A stretch of DNA of 64,000 bases from Aureispira anguillae (GCF_026000115.1 NZ_AP026867.1:1333501-1397500); one strand, 5' to 3'. Counted from the first letter of the stretch, positions 15,238 through 24,603 are shown. Notes: generated by a model not told the origin, from the letters alone. A program made the numbers and translations.

Positions 15238-17880
15238 ATGGCAAAACATTTATTGATAGTAGAGTCTCCAGCTAAAGCGAAGACAATAGAAAAAATTTTA
15301 GGAAAAGATTTTACCGTAAAATCTAGTTATGGTCACATTCGAGATTTAATAAAGGACTCAAAAGATAAAAAGGCGATAGAAGTTGATAATGGTTATAAAC
15401 CCAACTACGCTATTTCTTCTGGTAAGCAAAAGGTCGTTAAAGAGCTAAAGGATTGGGTCAAAAAGGTGGACGAAGTGTGGTTAGCGACGGATGAAGACCG
15501 AGAAGGAGAGGCCATATCTTGGCATTTAGCCAAAGTATTAAAACTTGATTTGGATTCTACTAAACGTATTTCTTTTCGAGAGATCACAAAACCTGCACTA
15601 CAAAAAGCAATTCAAAACCCAGGAACGGTAGATATAGACTTGGTTAATGCGCAACAAGCACGACGTGTGTTGGATCGTTTGGTGGGATTTGAACTTTCGG
15701 GTTTATTGTGGCGCAAAGTGCGTGGCAAGTTATCTGCTGGGCGAGTGCAATCGGTTGCCGTTAAATTGGTGGTAGAACGAGAGCGAGCAATCAATAGTTT
15801 TGACGCAAAGCCCTTTTTTAAGGTGGCCGCTATTTTTGAAGTAGAGGGTGCCAATGGAAAAAAGGTACACTTTAAAGCTAATCTGAATAAAAACTTTGAT
15901 TCAGAGCAAAATGCTCAACAGTTTTTAGAACAATGCACCGCTGCTACTTATCAGGTGGGAAATATTGCTGTAAAACCTGCTTATAGAAAACCAGCTGCTC
16001 CTTTTACGACTTCAACGTTACAACAAGAAGCTAGTCGAAAATTGGGCTTTTCTGTATCCAGAACGATGTCTGTTGCACAACGTTTGTACGAAGCAGGGCA
16101 TATTACCTATATGCGTACGGATTCTACTACGCTTAGTGAAACGGCTTTGGGGGCATTGGCAGATACCATCAAAAAGTTTTATGGAGATAATTATTTAAAT
16201 ACTAAGCAATACAAAAATAATAAGGCTTCTGCACAAGAAGCGCATGAGGCCATCCGACCGACCTATGCAGAGAAAAATTCTGTTAGTATGGGGAATGACG
16301 AAAATCGATTGTATGAATTGATTTGGAAACGTACTATTGCGTCTCAGATGGCAAATGCTCAATTGCAAAAGACAACCATTGATATTAATATCTCTACTGT
16401 AAGTGATGTAAAATTAGTTGCTGTTGGACAGGTTTTAAAATTTGATGGTTTTCTGAAGGTTTATTTAGAATCTAAGGAAGAAGAGGAGGACAATGAAGAC
16501 AATAACAATGAAGATAAAATTCTTCCTCCTATGCAGGTTGGGCAGGTGCTCGATTTAGGGAAAATGGATGCGATAGAGCGTTTTACCAGACCCAAACCTC
16601 ATTATACAGAGGCTTCTTTAGTTAAGAAATTAGAAGAATTGGGAATTGGTCGTCCGTCTACCTATGCGCCAACTATTAGTAGAATTATGGACCCTAATCG
16701 TGGTTATGTGCTTAAACAAACACGATTGGGTAAAGATAGAGCATATAAAGTTTTGAGTTTGAATGGAAAAGATTTAACCATTCAAGCCAAACAACAAACA
16801 GAGCATGTAGGGTACGAGAAAAACAAGCTTTTTGCCAGTGATTTGGGGATGCAGGTTACGGATTTCTTATCGGAACATTTTTCCGATATTATGGAATATA
16901 GTTTTACCGCAGGAATTGAAGATCAGCTGGATATTGTGGCAGAGGGAAGAGAGGATTGGGTAAAAATGTTGGATGATATTTACAAGCCCTTTCACCAAAC
17001 GGTTGAACATACTTTAGAAAATGCAGACCGAGTTACGGGAGAGCGTATTCTTGGAAAAGATCCTAAAACAGGGCTTTCTATTTTAGTGCGTATTGGTCGT
17101 TATGGTCCTATTGCTCAAATTGGTCTGACCGAAGAATTGGGCGAGGAAAAACCTCAATATGCCAACTTAAAAGAGGAACAATCGATTGAAACGATTACCT
17201 TGGAAGATGCCTTGGATTTGTTTCAATTCCCTAAAACACTAGGAAATTATAAAGATTTAGAGGTGGTTATTGGAGAAGGACGCTATGGTCCATTTGTAAA
17301 ATATGATGGCGCTTTTATTTCTATTCCTAGAACGGAAGATGTACATCAAGTGGATATGGATCGTGCCGTTGAGCTGATTCTAGAAAAACAAAAGGCTGAT
17401 GCTCCAATTGGTTATTATCAAGAAAAACCAATTACAAAGGGACAGGGTAGATTTGGTCCATTTGTGAAATGGGAGGGGCTGTTTTGCTCTATTACAAAAG
17501 GCTCAGGTTTTCAGTTAGAAACGATTACGGAAGAAGAGGCGATTGTCTTGGTAAAAGCTAAAATTGAGAAAGAGGCAAATCGTTATATCCACAAATGGGA
17601 TGACGAGGGACTTTCGGTTCAAAATGGGCGTTGGGGACCTTTTATCAAAATTGATAAGGATAGAAAAAATTATAAGTTGTTGAACAAGAAGGGAGAGAAA
17701 ATGACGCAGGATGAAGCGAAAGAGGTTTCTTTGGAATATGTCATTCAGCAGATAGAGGAACAAGGCGGCGTTCTTAAGAAAAAGAAAAAGGCAACAAAAA
17801 AGAAGCCAGCCGCTAAAAAGAAGGCAACTAAGAAAAAGACCTCGAAGACTGGGGCAAGTAAAACCACAACTAAGAAATAG
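15238..17880 (+). CDS. topA: DNA topoisomerase I
   Basis: 880-residue type IA topoisomerase that relaxes negative supercoils. The TOPRIM domain (about 3-115) shows IVESPAKAKTIEKILG and the acidic ATDEDREGEAI motif. The active-site tyrosine is Tyr291 in ITYMRTDST, and GIGRPSTYAP follows in the central domain. The C-terminus has no CxxC zinc fingers; it has four repeats of the type GRYGPFVK (about 620-825) and a lysine/alanine-rich tail from about residue 849, both common in Bacteroidota enzymes. It has its own promoter and terminator, so it is monocistronic. Confidence 0.98.
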   Translation: MAKHLLIVESPAKAKTIEKILGKDFTVKSSYGHIRDLIKDSKDKKAIEVDNGYKPNYAISSGKQKVVKELKDWVKKVDEVWLATDEDREGEAISWHLAKVLKLDLDSTKRISFREITKPALQKAIQNPGTVDIDLVNAQQARRVLDRLVGFELSGLLWRKVRGKLSAGRVQSVAVKLVVERERAINSFDAKPFFKVAAIFEVEGANGKKVHFKANLNKNFDSEQNAQQFLEQCTAATYQVGNIAVKPAYRKPAAPFTTSTLQQEASRKLGFSVSRTMSVAQRLYEAGHITYMRTDSTTLSETALGALADTIKKFYGDNYLNTKQYKNNKASAQEAHEAIRPTYAEKNSVSMGNDENRLYELIWKRTIASQMANAQLQKTTIDINISTVSDVKLVAVGQVLKFDGFLKVYLESKEEEEDNEDNNNEDKILPPMQVGQVLDLGKMDAIERFTRPKPHYTEASLVKKLEELGIGRPSTYAPTISRIMDPNRGYVLKQTRLGKDRAYKVLSLNGKDLTIQAKQQTEHVGYEKNKLFASDLGMQVTDFLSEHFSDIMEYSFTAGIEDQLDIVAEGREDWVKMLDDIYKPFHQTVEHTLENADRVTGERILGKDPKTGLSILVRIGRYGPIAQIGLTEELGEEKPQYANLKEEQSIETITLEDALDLFQFPKTLGNYKDLEVVIGEGRYGPFVKYDGAFISIPRTEDVHQVDMDRAVELILEKQKADAPIGYYQEKPITKGQGRFGPFVKWEGLFCSITKGSGFQLETITEEEAIVLVKAKIEKEANRYIHKWDDEGLSVQNGRWGPFIKIDKDRKNYKLLNKKGEKMTQDEAKEVSLEYVIQQIEEQGGVLKKKKKATKKKPAAKKKATKKKTSKTGASKTTTKK

Positions 17881-17887
17881 GTAAAAA

Positions 17888-17921
17888 CAAAAAGGTTAAA
17901 ATATTCATTTTAACCTTTTTG
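17888..17921. terminator. Bidirectional terminator after topA
   Basis: Perfect 15-bp arms (CAAAAAGGTTAAAAT and complement) around an ATTC loop, followed by TTTTTTG. It separates topA from a convergent lipoprotein gene and is flanked by A and T runs on both sides. Confidence 0.9.
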
Positions 17922-17946
17922 TTTTTTGTAGAATGACTAGTTGGGC

Positions 17947-18630
17947 TTATTTTTTATCGACCAAAGGCAGTGCTTTATATCTAATGTCTTTTGAATAATT
18001 ATAGTTTTCTTTCGAATTTAATGGATTGGGGTAATAATACAATTCAGTTTCTTTTTTATTGAGCTCAATAAATTGAAGAAAGAGTTTATCTTCTTCTTTC
18101 CCCATCAATACAAAAGACTGGTTGTCTAGCCAGACTGCATCTTCAAATTCACAAGCTGACCCACAAAAACCAATACGATAGGCTTCTTTTGTTTTTCGAT
18201 TTACCCAATTTACTTCTTGGTCAAGATCTAGGCTATACGATATGATTTTGTCAGCTTCTTTTTCTAACTCCATCCAATAAGAATCCAAGTCAATATACTG
18301 CGAATGATCTGGAGCATTTATAAGCAAAGCGCTTAGCGTTTTTTCGAAATTAGGATCTGTATCGTTCCATGCATTTCCTGGTGATAATTCGAGCGTTTCT
18401 TTTCCTGCTGATTCAAATTGACGAGGATCAAAGGAAGCGTCTTTCATTTTATAATACTTCAACCATGTTGTTTTGGCATTGACCAACTTTTGTAGAGTTG
18501 GGTGGATTGGATTGGGGGGAAGAGCATTCTTTTTTGTTGAATTAGGATTTGTTGTTTCCTTTATTTTGGGCGCTTCTTCACAAGCAATGAGGGATAAAAA
18601 GATGACGAATAAGATAATAAAACCTTTCAT
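17947..18630 (-). CDS. Lipoprotein of unknown function
   Basis: 227 residues from MKGFIILFVIFLSLIACEE, which is a signal peptide with lipobox LIAC (Cys17), so a lipid-anchored envelope protein. The longer open frame that starts 30 codons upstream runs into an intergenic repeat and lacks a signal sequence, so I reject that start. The mature part is acidic and has the Cys-containing segment FCGSACEFEDAVWLDNQSFV, which looks like part of a beta-propeller or lipocalin-like sheet. No family is recognised. Confidence 0.8.
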   Translation of the reverse strand: MKGFIILFVIFLSLIACEEAPKIKETTNPNSTKKNALPPNPIHPTLQKLVNAKTTWLKYYKMKDASFDPRQFESAGKETLELSPGNAWNDTDPNFEKTLSALLINAPDHSQYIDLDSYWMELEKEADKIISYSLDLDQEVNWVNRKTKEAYRIGFCGSACEFEDAVWLDNQSFVLMGKEEDKLFLQFIELNKKETELYYYPNPLNSKENYNYSKDIRYKALPLVDKK

Positions 18631-18645
18631 GTAGTTGTTTTTATA

Positions 18646-18812
18646 GTTTAGCTCGCTTTGCTCGTGAGCCAGCAAGCTGAGTTGTTCTGTACACAGATTT
18701 ATTTCAATTAAAAAATACAAAAATAGGCTTTTTTTTGGTTTGATTCTACATTACTCCATTGAAAACTCGAACCCAGCTATGCTGGCTCATAAGCGATAGC
18801 GCATAGCACCAT
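18646..18812. repeat. Mosaic intergenic repeat words
   Basis: Two module groups. 18646-18684 holds TTTAGCTCGC and CTCGTGAGCCAGCAAGCTG. 18767-18812 holds ACCCAGCTATGCTGGCTCAT and AAGCGATAGCGCATAGC. The same words occur, in either orientation, at 23.4, 33.7 and 62.0 kb. Nothing else is seen in this 283-bp gap between the lipoprotein and pirin genes, which are both on the minus strand. Confidence 0.65.
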
Positions 18813-18913
18813 AACATTAAAATTTTTCTCAGGCTTCCAAAAGCTTTTTTAGCAAGATCAAAATTAGGGTTGTCAATTGCTATTAATACGCAATATTCTA
18901 CGATTCTTATTTT

Positions 18914-19792
18914 TTATAAATTAGGAGGAATAGGAATATAGGTATCATCGCCCGCTACCTTGGGGAATTTATGATTTTTCCAATCCTCCTTAGCTTGCTG
19001 CAAGCGATCTTTGCTGTGCGAAACAAAATTCCATAAAAGATGCGTTTCATTTGGAAGGGGAGCACCTCCAAAGAGTAAAAGTTGGCAATCTTTGCTCAAC
19101 ACAATTTGACATTGTTCATCGGTTGTACTAATAAGCATTTGCCCTGCTTTTATGGACTCATTTTCAACGATTATAGCACCTTTAACGATAACAAATGCCA
19201 CTTCTCCTTCCAATTGACCTCTAAGATTTAATGTACTGGTTTCTTCTGCATAAATATCTACCATAAACAAAGGAGAATAACCCTGTAAAGGTGCCGATTT
19301 GCCAAAGGCATTCCCTGCAACAAGTTTAAATCTAAGCGCATCTATTTTCCAAGTAGGAATAGCCGAACTTGGATAAAAATCAAATTGAGGTTGCATCTCC
19401 TCTTTATCCTTTGGTAAGGCAATCCATATTTGATAGCCATGCATCACAAATTCTTCGTTGTTTCTCAGGTGATCAGGCGTTCTTTCTGTATGGGTAACCC
19501 CTTTTCCTGCGGTCATAAAGCCTACATCTCCTGGCGAAATTACTTGCACGCTCCCAATACTATCTCTATGTTCCATTTGCCCCTCAAAGAGGTAGGTAAG
19601 CGTACTCAATCCAGTATGTGGGTGCAGATTGACATCAATATAATTGCCCTTTTTTAGTGTTGTGGGACCCATGTGATCAATGAAAGTAAAAGGCCCTACT
19701 TGCCTTTTTTTTCGAAAGGGCAATAATCTGCCAATGATAAAGTTGCCAAGATCTCTTTGGCGCTCGTTTACTAAGAGTTTGTTATTTGCCAT
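18914..19792 (-). CDS. Pirin family protein
   Basis: 292-residue bicupin. The N-terminal cupin has the pirin metal site: His57 and His59 in NLHPHTGLST, His101 and Glu103 in GVTHTERTP, at almost the same positions as in human pirin. The conserved FIDHMGP segment is at 37-43. The C-terminal cupin (about 165-270) is present. Bacterial pirins bind iron; some act as quercetin dioxygenase, others regulate enzymes. The role here is not set by context. Confidence 0.93.
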   Translation of the reverse strand: MANNKLLVNERQRDLGNFIIGRLLPFRKKRQVGPFTFIDHMGPTTLKKGNYIDVNLHPHTGLSTLTYLFEGQMEHRDSIGSVQVISPGDVGFMTAGKGVTHTERTPDHLRNNEEFVMHGYQIWIALPKDKEEMQPQFDFYPSSAIPTWKIDALRFKLVAGNAFGKSAPLQGYSPLFMVDIYAEETSTLNLRGQLEGEVAFVIVKGAIIVENESIKAGQMLISTTDEQCQIVLSKDCQLLLFGGAPLPNETHLLWNFVSHSKDRLQQAKEDWKNHKFPKVAGDDTYIPIPPNL

Positions 19793-19845
19793 AGGAATAT
19801 CATTATTTTACTAAGGTGAGTAAATACATTCTATATACAATTGTG

Positions 19846-20205
19846 CTAAAAACTGGCTATACGTTCACTCAGTTCTATTTTTCTGCCTTCATGATCTTTT
19901 ACAACAGCGTAACGACCAAATTCAGAGGTTTGGGGCAATTGGACAAGTTCAATTTTTTCCAATTTTAGTTGCTCTACTAAGGCATCTAAATTTTCAACCT
20001 CAAAACCTAGTCTTATCGAAGAATCCACCTCGCTTTGGTTTTTTAATAAAGGGTAAATTTCAAAGACGGTACCATCTATAACGGACGAATAATGAAGGGG
20101 ACCCTTCCTATGTTTATGCTTGTTAAAGGTAATCCCAAATTTGGTGTAAAAATCGGATAATTTATTGATGTCTTTAGATCGAATAACAACTAATTTAAGT
20201 TTCAT
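19846..20205 (-). CDS. VOC (glyoxalase-fold) family protein
   Basis: 119 residues with one vicinal-oxygen-chelate module: KLVVIRSKDINKLSDFYTKFG at the start, FEIYPL in the middle and AVVKDHEGRKIELSE at the end. Typical members are glyoxalases, dioxygenases or antibiotic-binding proteins; metal ligands are not certain here. It is 53 bp downstream of the pirin gene on the same strand order, and the two may share a message. Confidence 0.85.
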   Translation of the reverse strand: MKLKLVVIRSKDINKLSDFYTKFGITFNKHKHRKGPLHYSSVIDGTVFEIYPLLKNQSEVDSSIRLGFEVENLDALVEQLKLEKIELVQLPQTSEFGRYAVVKDHEGRKIELSERIASF

Positions 20206-20351
20206 TTTTTTACGAAAATTTTAGAGTATGAATCTTAAAATCGTTCGATATACTATTTTTTCTATGAAGTTAGATATATTCCTGATTTTTAATGTTATTC
20301 TATTGCTTTATTTAAAAAATGAGGTTCTTTGATCAACTTGAAATAAACACT

Positions 20352-20510
20352 AAAAAAAGGGTAAGCTTTCTGTTACTTTTTTTTTAGAAGAAAGTTATAG
20401 GTCATAAGTCGTATGCTTAGTTCCTGTAAATACAGGACATACGACTTATGACCTATAACTTATAACAAAAGTAGTAATAAGCAGGCAAGGTAGTTTACGA
20501 TTCCACACAA
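20352..20510 (+). repeat. Hairpin repeat family B, copy 2
   Basis: The central hairpin has perfect 24-bp arms (20392-20415 and 20438-20461; core GGTCATAAGTCGTATG) around the loop CTTAGTTCCTGTAAATACAGGA. It aligns along about 150 bp with 6648-6790. The outer part of the stem has diverged between the two copies while staying paired in copy 2, as expected if the fold matters. Confidence 0.85.
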
Positions 20511-20556
20511 TTAGCTTCGCTGCTACTGCGTGAGCTTACGAGTTGCCAAAGAATCA
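20494..20556 (+). repeat. 63-bp repeat, inverted relative to 23147-23210
   Basis: Contains ACACAATTAGCTTCGCTGCT followed by ACTGCGTGAGC and GTTGCCAAAGAA. The reverse complement at 23147-23210 differs at only about seven positions by eye. The two copies flank the MFS/Crp/unknown gene block in opposite orientation. Confidence 0.8.
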
Positions 20557-20603
20557 AAAATGATATTTCTAACTTATCAAGGTCCTACTATCTTTTTGAA
20601 TGG

Positions 20604-21809
20604 TTAAATTTGCTCTGGCATACGGAATTTAATGATGAGTGCTGAAATAATCGTTAGCCCACCAATCATCAAAATGGCGTATTCAAGCCCCAGTAAGTCG
20701 GCTATAATTCCTGAAATAACGGCACCAAAGGCGTAACCCAAATCTCGCCAAAGTCGAAAGGTTCCAATGCTTTCGGCTCGTTGTTTAGGGCTAGTGGCTT
20801 GGGCAATAGTAGCAAGAAAGGTAGGATAAACCAATGCTGTCCCTAAACCTAGAATTGCAGAAATGATGACTAAGACGTAAAAGTTACTATTGTATGGAAT
20901 GAGTAGGATGGACAAACCTTGTAGTAACATTCCCCAAAATAACATTCCTTTTTTAGAATAGTGATCGGACATTTTGCCTGTAAAAATTTGCCCAATTCCC
21001 CACACGGTAGGATAAATGGCGGTAATAATGCCTATGTTTTCAGGATTGTAACTTAGTGTGAGTAAAATAATAGGCAGCAAGCCCCAAATCATGCCATCGT
21101 TTAGGTTGTTAACTAGACCTGCCTGTGTTACGGCACTTAAGGTCTTATTTTTGAAGGTTGTTTCCCAAAATATATTATCCAACAGGGCGGTATCATCTGT
21201 AATGCTCTCTTTTTGCACAAAAGTACGGGTATCTTTTACCCATAAAAGTGTTAAAAGAAAACCAACAACCGAAAGAAAAATTCCAATATAAAAAGGGTAG
21301 GGGGTAATGCCATATTGATTGGCAACCCAACCCGTTAAAAAGGCAACAACACCAACAGAAAAGTAACCAGCAAATTCGTTTAAACCCATGGCAAAGCCTC
21401 TATCTTTTTCGCCTACGAGGTCAATTTTCATTACTACCGTACTGCTCCAAGTCAAACCTTGGCTTATTCCTAAGAGTACATTTGCAAAAATTACCCAATT
21501 CCAATTGGGGGCATTCATTAATATAAAAGGTATGGGAATGGCAATTCCCCAACCCAATAGTAATAGATTTTTTCTTCCCAATTGATTGGCTAATTTCCCT
21601 GTATAATAGTTGGCCAAAGCTTTTGTAATCCCAAAAGCAGTAATGAAGGACAAAATTGCAGTTTTAGAAGTTATGCCGAATTCTATTTCAGCAAATTGGG
21701 GAAAAATAGAACGTTCCATACCCACCATGCCACCTACAAAAGCGTTCACAATTACCAAAAGAGAGAATTGCTTCCAATTTTCTTTCAACCCAAGTTTAAC
21801 CTGTTTCAT
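20604..21809 (-). CDS. MFS transporter
   Basis: 401-residue major facilitator with about 12 hydrophobic segments. The A-motif-like loop is YYTGKLANQLGRKNLLLLGW after the second segment, and its pseudo-repeat TGKMSDHYSKKGMLFWG appears in the second half. This is typical of drug/metabolite:H+ antiporters. The start is the ATG just after a positively charged, signal-free N-terminus. A Crp/Fnr regulator gene lies 77 bp upstream on the same strand, suggesting regulated efflux; the substrate is unknown. Confidence 0.9.
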   Translation of the reverse strand: MKQVKLGLKENWKQFSLLVIVNAFVGGMVGMERSIFPQFAEIEFGITSKTAILSFITAFGITKALANYYTGKLANQLGRKNLLLLGWGIAIPIPFILMNAPNWNWVIFANVLLGISQGLTWSSTVVMKIDLVGEKDRGFAMGLNEFAGYFSVGVVAFLTGWVANQYGITPYPFYIGIFLSVVGFLLTLLWVKDTRTFVQKESITDDTALLDNIFWETTFKNKTLSAVTQAGLVNNLNDGMIWGLLPIILLTLSYNPENIGIITAIYPTVWGIGQIFTGKMSDHYSKKGMLFWGMLLQGLSILLIPYNSNFYVLVIISAILGLGTALVYPTFLATIAQATSPKQRAESIGTFRLWRDLGYAFGAVISGIIADLLGLEYAILMIGGLTIISALIIKFRMPEQI

Positions 21810-21886
21810 ACCTTACCAGTTTTTACTTTATAATAGGGCAAAGGTCAACTTATTTGAGGAGGTATCCTTTTACAAATGATAAATAA

Positions 21887-22447
21887 TTACTTCAAAGTGG
21901 CACGAATACGACTGAGAGAAACTTGCGTAATGCCCAAATAAGAGGCGATGTGTTTGAGTTGAATTTTTTGGATCAAATCTGTTGTTTTCAAAAGTTGTAG
22001 ATAGCGTTCTGTTGCCGTTTGGAATTGAAGACTTTCTATGCGTCGAATTGTATTTACATATTCTTTCTCAAAAATTAATCGAAATAACCGCTCTATTTCG
22101 TGGTGGACATCATAGAGTTGAAAGAGTGTATTGGCATCAATTGTTAATAAGACGGTTTCACTTAATGTTTCAATGCCTTTTACGGTAGTTTGCCCTGTAA
22201 AAAGGCTTTCTGCTCGAACGATAATATCATTGGCAAAGGCAAAGTGTTCCGTAATGTCATTGCCATCTTTATAGTAAAAAATACGGGCACTGCCGCTTTT
22301 TACAAAATAGACGGTACGGCAACTACTATCTGGAGGTTGCACCAACTCATTTTTTGCAAATTGCTTTTCGTTGATGATTTGGAGTAGTGCTTGTTTCGCC
22401 TTGGGGCTAATTTTATAGATGGTATCAATAAATTTTAGAATATTCAT
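21887..22447 (-). CDS. Crp/Fnr family transcriptional regulator
   Basis: 186 residues: cyclic-nucleotide-binding beta-roll (about 15-115, with SGSARIFYYKDGNDITEHF) and a short C-terminal helix-turn-helix ending YLGITQVSLSRIRATLK. It resembles the two other small Crp-like proteins of the window. It precedes the MFS gene and directly follows (9 bp) an unknown-protein gene, so the three minus-strand genes probably form one unit. Confidence 0.9.
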   Translation of the reverse strand: MNILKFIDTIYKISPKAKQALLQIINEKQFAKNELVQPPDSSCRTVYFVKSGSARIFYYKDGNDITEHFAFANDIIVRAESLFTGQTTVKGIETLSETVLLTIDANTLFQLYDVHHEIERLFRLIFEKEYVNTIRRIESLQFQTATERYLQLLKTTDLIQKIQLKHIASYLGITQVSLSRIRATLK

Positions 22448-22456
22448 TGGGTGTTT

Positions 22457-23122
22457 TTATTTTTCCCTTAAGGTAGGAAAATTTTTGAGGTTTATATCCC
22501 TTATTCCTTGATTACAATTTGCCGTTAATTTTACTAAAAAAGGCTTGTTGGGGGCATCATCCATATTTCCAATCAATATTTCTGTAAGACAAGATTTACT
22601 TTTATCAGAAAATGAAGTCGCTAGATAACCCACTCCTGTTTTTTCATAGGTGTTGGTTTCACTAGCTAGAAAAAAGAAAGCACTTAAATTGGCAATACCT
22701 TTTCTTATGGTACTCGTTTTTCCAAATTCAACCATTTCTAATTGGTACTTAATAGAAGTTTGATTGATTTGCTGGATGGTTAGAGCAATGGCTAAATTGT
22801 CTTTTCTAGCGGTTAATACGATTCTTTTTTTCTGTTTTAAAATGGGAGGGAAATAAAACGTATCCTTTTCATTTAATATCATTCGATTCCCTTTTAGGTC
22901 TGCTCTTTTTAGTCCTTTAATGGTTTTTAGATCGGAGATAAATGTTTCAGAATAATCATTTTTATTGTCAATATGTATTTGAGGTATAAAACTAGAATCT
23001 TTTCTTACTTGTATTTCTAACACATTTTTATGGTTGTGGTAAGTCGCTATTTTTTTATGAACATGCTGTTGGTTATTAAGGAATACAAAGGGGAATAAAA
23101 AAATGTAAAATGGATGGATCAT
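22457..23122 (-). CDS. Protein of unknown function, probably exported
   Basis: 221 residues from MIHPFYIFLFPFVFLNN, which reads as a signal or anchor segment. The frame is open 17 codons further upstream, but that part lies inside an intergenic repeat, so the start is set here. The remainder is basic and beta-rich with no motif I recognise. It ends 9 bp before the Crp-type gene and may be co-expressed with it and the MFS transporter. Confidence 0.65.
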   Translation of the reverse strand: MIHPFYIFLFPFVFLNNQQHVHKKIATYHNHKNVLEIQVRKDSSFIPQIHIDNKNDYSETFISDLKTIKGLKRADLKGNRMILNEKDTFYFPPILKQKKRIVLTARKDNLAIALTIQQINQTSIKYQLEMVEFGKTSTIRKGIANLSAFFFLASETNTYEKTGVGYLATSFSDKSKSCLTEILIGNMDDAPNKPFLVKLTANCNQGIRDINLKNFPTLREK

Positions 23123-23146
23123 GGTGAGTTTTTTATTTAAAAAATC

Positions 23147-23210
23147 TGGTTCTTTGGCAACCCGTAGGCTCACGCAGTAGCAGCGAAGCTAATTGTGTGT
23201 TAATCGTAAA
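23147..23210 (-). repeat. 64-bp repeat, inverted partner of 20494-20556
   Basis: The minus-strand reading matches 20494-20556, with differences such as CCTACGGG for CTTACGAG. It lies just upstream of the unknown-protein gene and provides the other bracket of the MFS/Crp block. Confidence 0.8.
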
Positions 23211-23320
23211 ACGTAGGGTAAAATGCTTCTATTTTGGGATATTAGAGCTAGGTTACCTTGTTTTTAGATCACTAAAATCTAATACCCAAACGGCATAATT
23301 AAAGATGTTAATTAAAATTT

Positions 23321-23460
23321 CCACACGATTAGCTTCGCTGCTAGGTTAGCTAGTGCGCTAGCGCTTATGAGCTCCCTGAGGTCGGTTCGTTATCACTCGT
23401 GAGCCAGCAAGCTGGGTTCTGCGTGGTTACTGCGTGAGCCTAAGGGTTATCAAAGAGCGA
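23321..23460 (+). repeat. Interrupted third copy of the 63-bp repeat
   Basis: The first half (CCACACGATTAGCTTCGCTG) and second half (TACTGCGTGAGCCTAAGGGT) of the 63-bp repeat are separated by about 84 bp (23344-23427) of other palindromic words, including GTGCGCTAGCGC, TTATGAGCTC and CTCGTGAGCCAGCAAGCTGG. It looks like one repeat module inserted into another. The rest of the 535-bp gap (23123-23657) is AT-rich, with nothing else recognised. Confidence 0.7.
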
Positions 23461-23657
23461 AAAATCTTTTCGTGGTTGCTTAAATAACTTCTTATGCAAG
23501 ATTTAAAAATAACTACTCATTTAGAAAAATGTCACTCAATATTTTTATCCAATCTTTTTTTCGGTAGATTTGAGAATTAATAGGTTGGTTAGAGCATATT
23601 TAAAATTTATGTTCTTCAAAAACAATGGTTTTTGCGAAAATGATTTGATTTTAGAGC

Positions 23658-24359
23658 CTAACAAAGCTCTTTTTTAGGCATAGGTTGAGCCATGGAAGAT
23701 AGATTGAACCCTTTTCCCATCAACCAAATTGCCAAAACAACTTCTTGAAGTACCAAAGGAACAGTCATGATGGCAAAGGAAGATGAAATGACATCAATAA
23801 GTCCAAATAGGATTAAAAAACTTGCTAACATGGCTAGAATATTGCCACCTAATCCCCAGCCAGATAACCATCGAGGAACAAGTTTTGTTTGATAAAAAAT
23901 GGAATAAAGCATCAGATTGCCTAAGCCTGTTGCTAACATAACCCCTAAATGATTGGCTAAATCACGACCTAGTTTTAAACTATCTCCTAAGAGTTGAAAA
24001 TACAATAAATCTGAGGTTTCGGCTTTTAGAAATTCTTGACTGAGTAAGATAAATATGGGGAGCGTAATGATGCCAATTAGTTGGAAGACCCCTGAAATAA
24101 TCCTAAAACCAACAAATCCTAGGGCTAGGTTGCTTTTGTGTGTTTTTAGGATAGGATACAATAAAAGTGCAAATCCAATATAAATAGGAACTAAAAAGAA
24201 TTGAAATAAGGCTCCAGTTAGTACTTGATTTTGATGGGCAGAAACCTTGGAAAGGTAATCCAAACTTTCGACAGAGGGAACAATACTCAAAATCCCAGAA
24301 ACAATTCCTACAATAATTAGTAGACCAGCAAAAAATGCTGTTTTTCTATTTGGTTCCAT
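23658..24359 (-). CDS. DUF4386 family membrane protein
   Basis: 233 residues with six predicted transmembrane helices and the pattern of DUF4386 proteins: MEPNRKTAFFAGLLIIVGIV at the start, an FRIISGVFQLIG segment and the PRWLSGWGLGGNIL loop. The function of this family is unknown. It is a single gene, divergent from murF. Confidence 0.82.
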   Translation of the reverse strand: MEPNRKTAFFAGLLIIVGIVSGILSIVPSVESLDYLSKVSAHQNQVLTGALFQFFLVPIYIGFALLLYPILKTHKSNLALGFVGFRIISGVFQLIGIITLPIFILLSQEFLKAETSDLLYFQLLGDSLKLGRDLANHLGVMLATGLGNLMLYSIFYQTKLVPRWLSGWGLGGNILAMLASFLILFGLIDVISSSFAIMTVPLVLQEVVLAIWLMGKGFNLSSMAQPMPKKELC

Positions 24360-24603
24360 TGGCGTTTTTTGTAAGTGATTTTCTTAAAATAAGTAAGTGT
24401 ATTTTATATATAAATATAATAAATTCAATAAGTCATTTAGGGTTTGGAGGGGCGGTTTTTGGGCTGTCTTACTATTTTTTTTTAGTTTTGGACAACTTCT
24501 TAGTTAAGAAATGTTATATCAACAAAAAACGTTCATTTTTTTGAATATTTTTGATGCAAAGCAATTAAAAACTTTACCAAGAAATTTGAAAAGGAAACAA
24601 TGA

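Noticed and set aside
18631-18720. Longer N-terminus for the lipoprotein at 18 kb
   Set aside because: The extra 30 codons lie in an intergenic repeat and would bury a clean lipoprotein signal.
18760-18810. tRNA-like sequence around CTCGAACCCAGC
   Set aside because: No acceptor stem, D-arm or anticodon arm can be formed; the words belong to the mosaic repeat family.
23123-23173. Longer N-terminus for the unknown protein at 22.5-23.1 kb
   Set aside because: The extra 17 codons overlap a dispersed repeat and precede a signal-like segment.
24335-24544. 69-residue hydrophobic plus-strand frame before murF
   Set aside because: It begins inside the start of the DUF4386 gene on the other strand and runs through the promoter gap; composition reflects AT-rich DNA.
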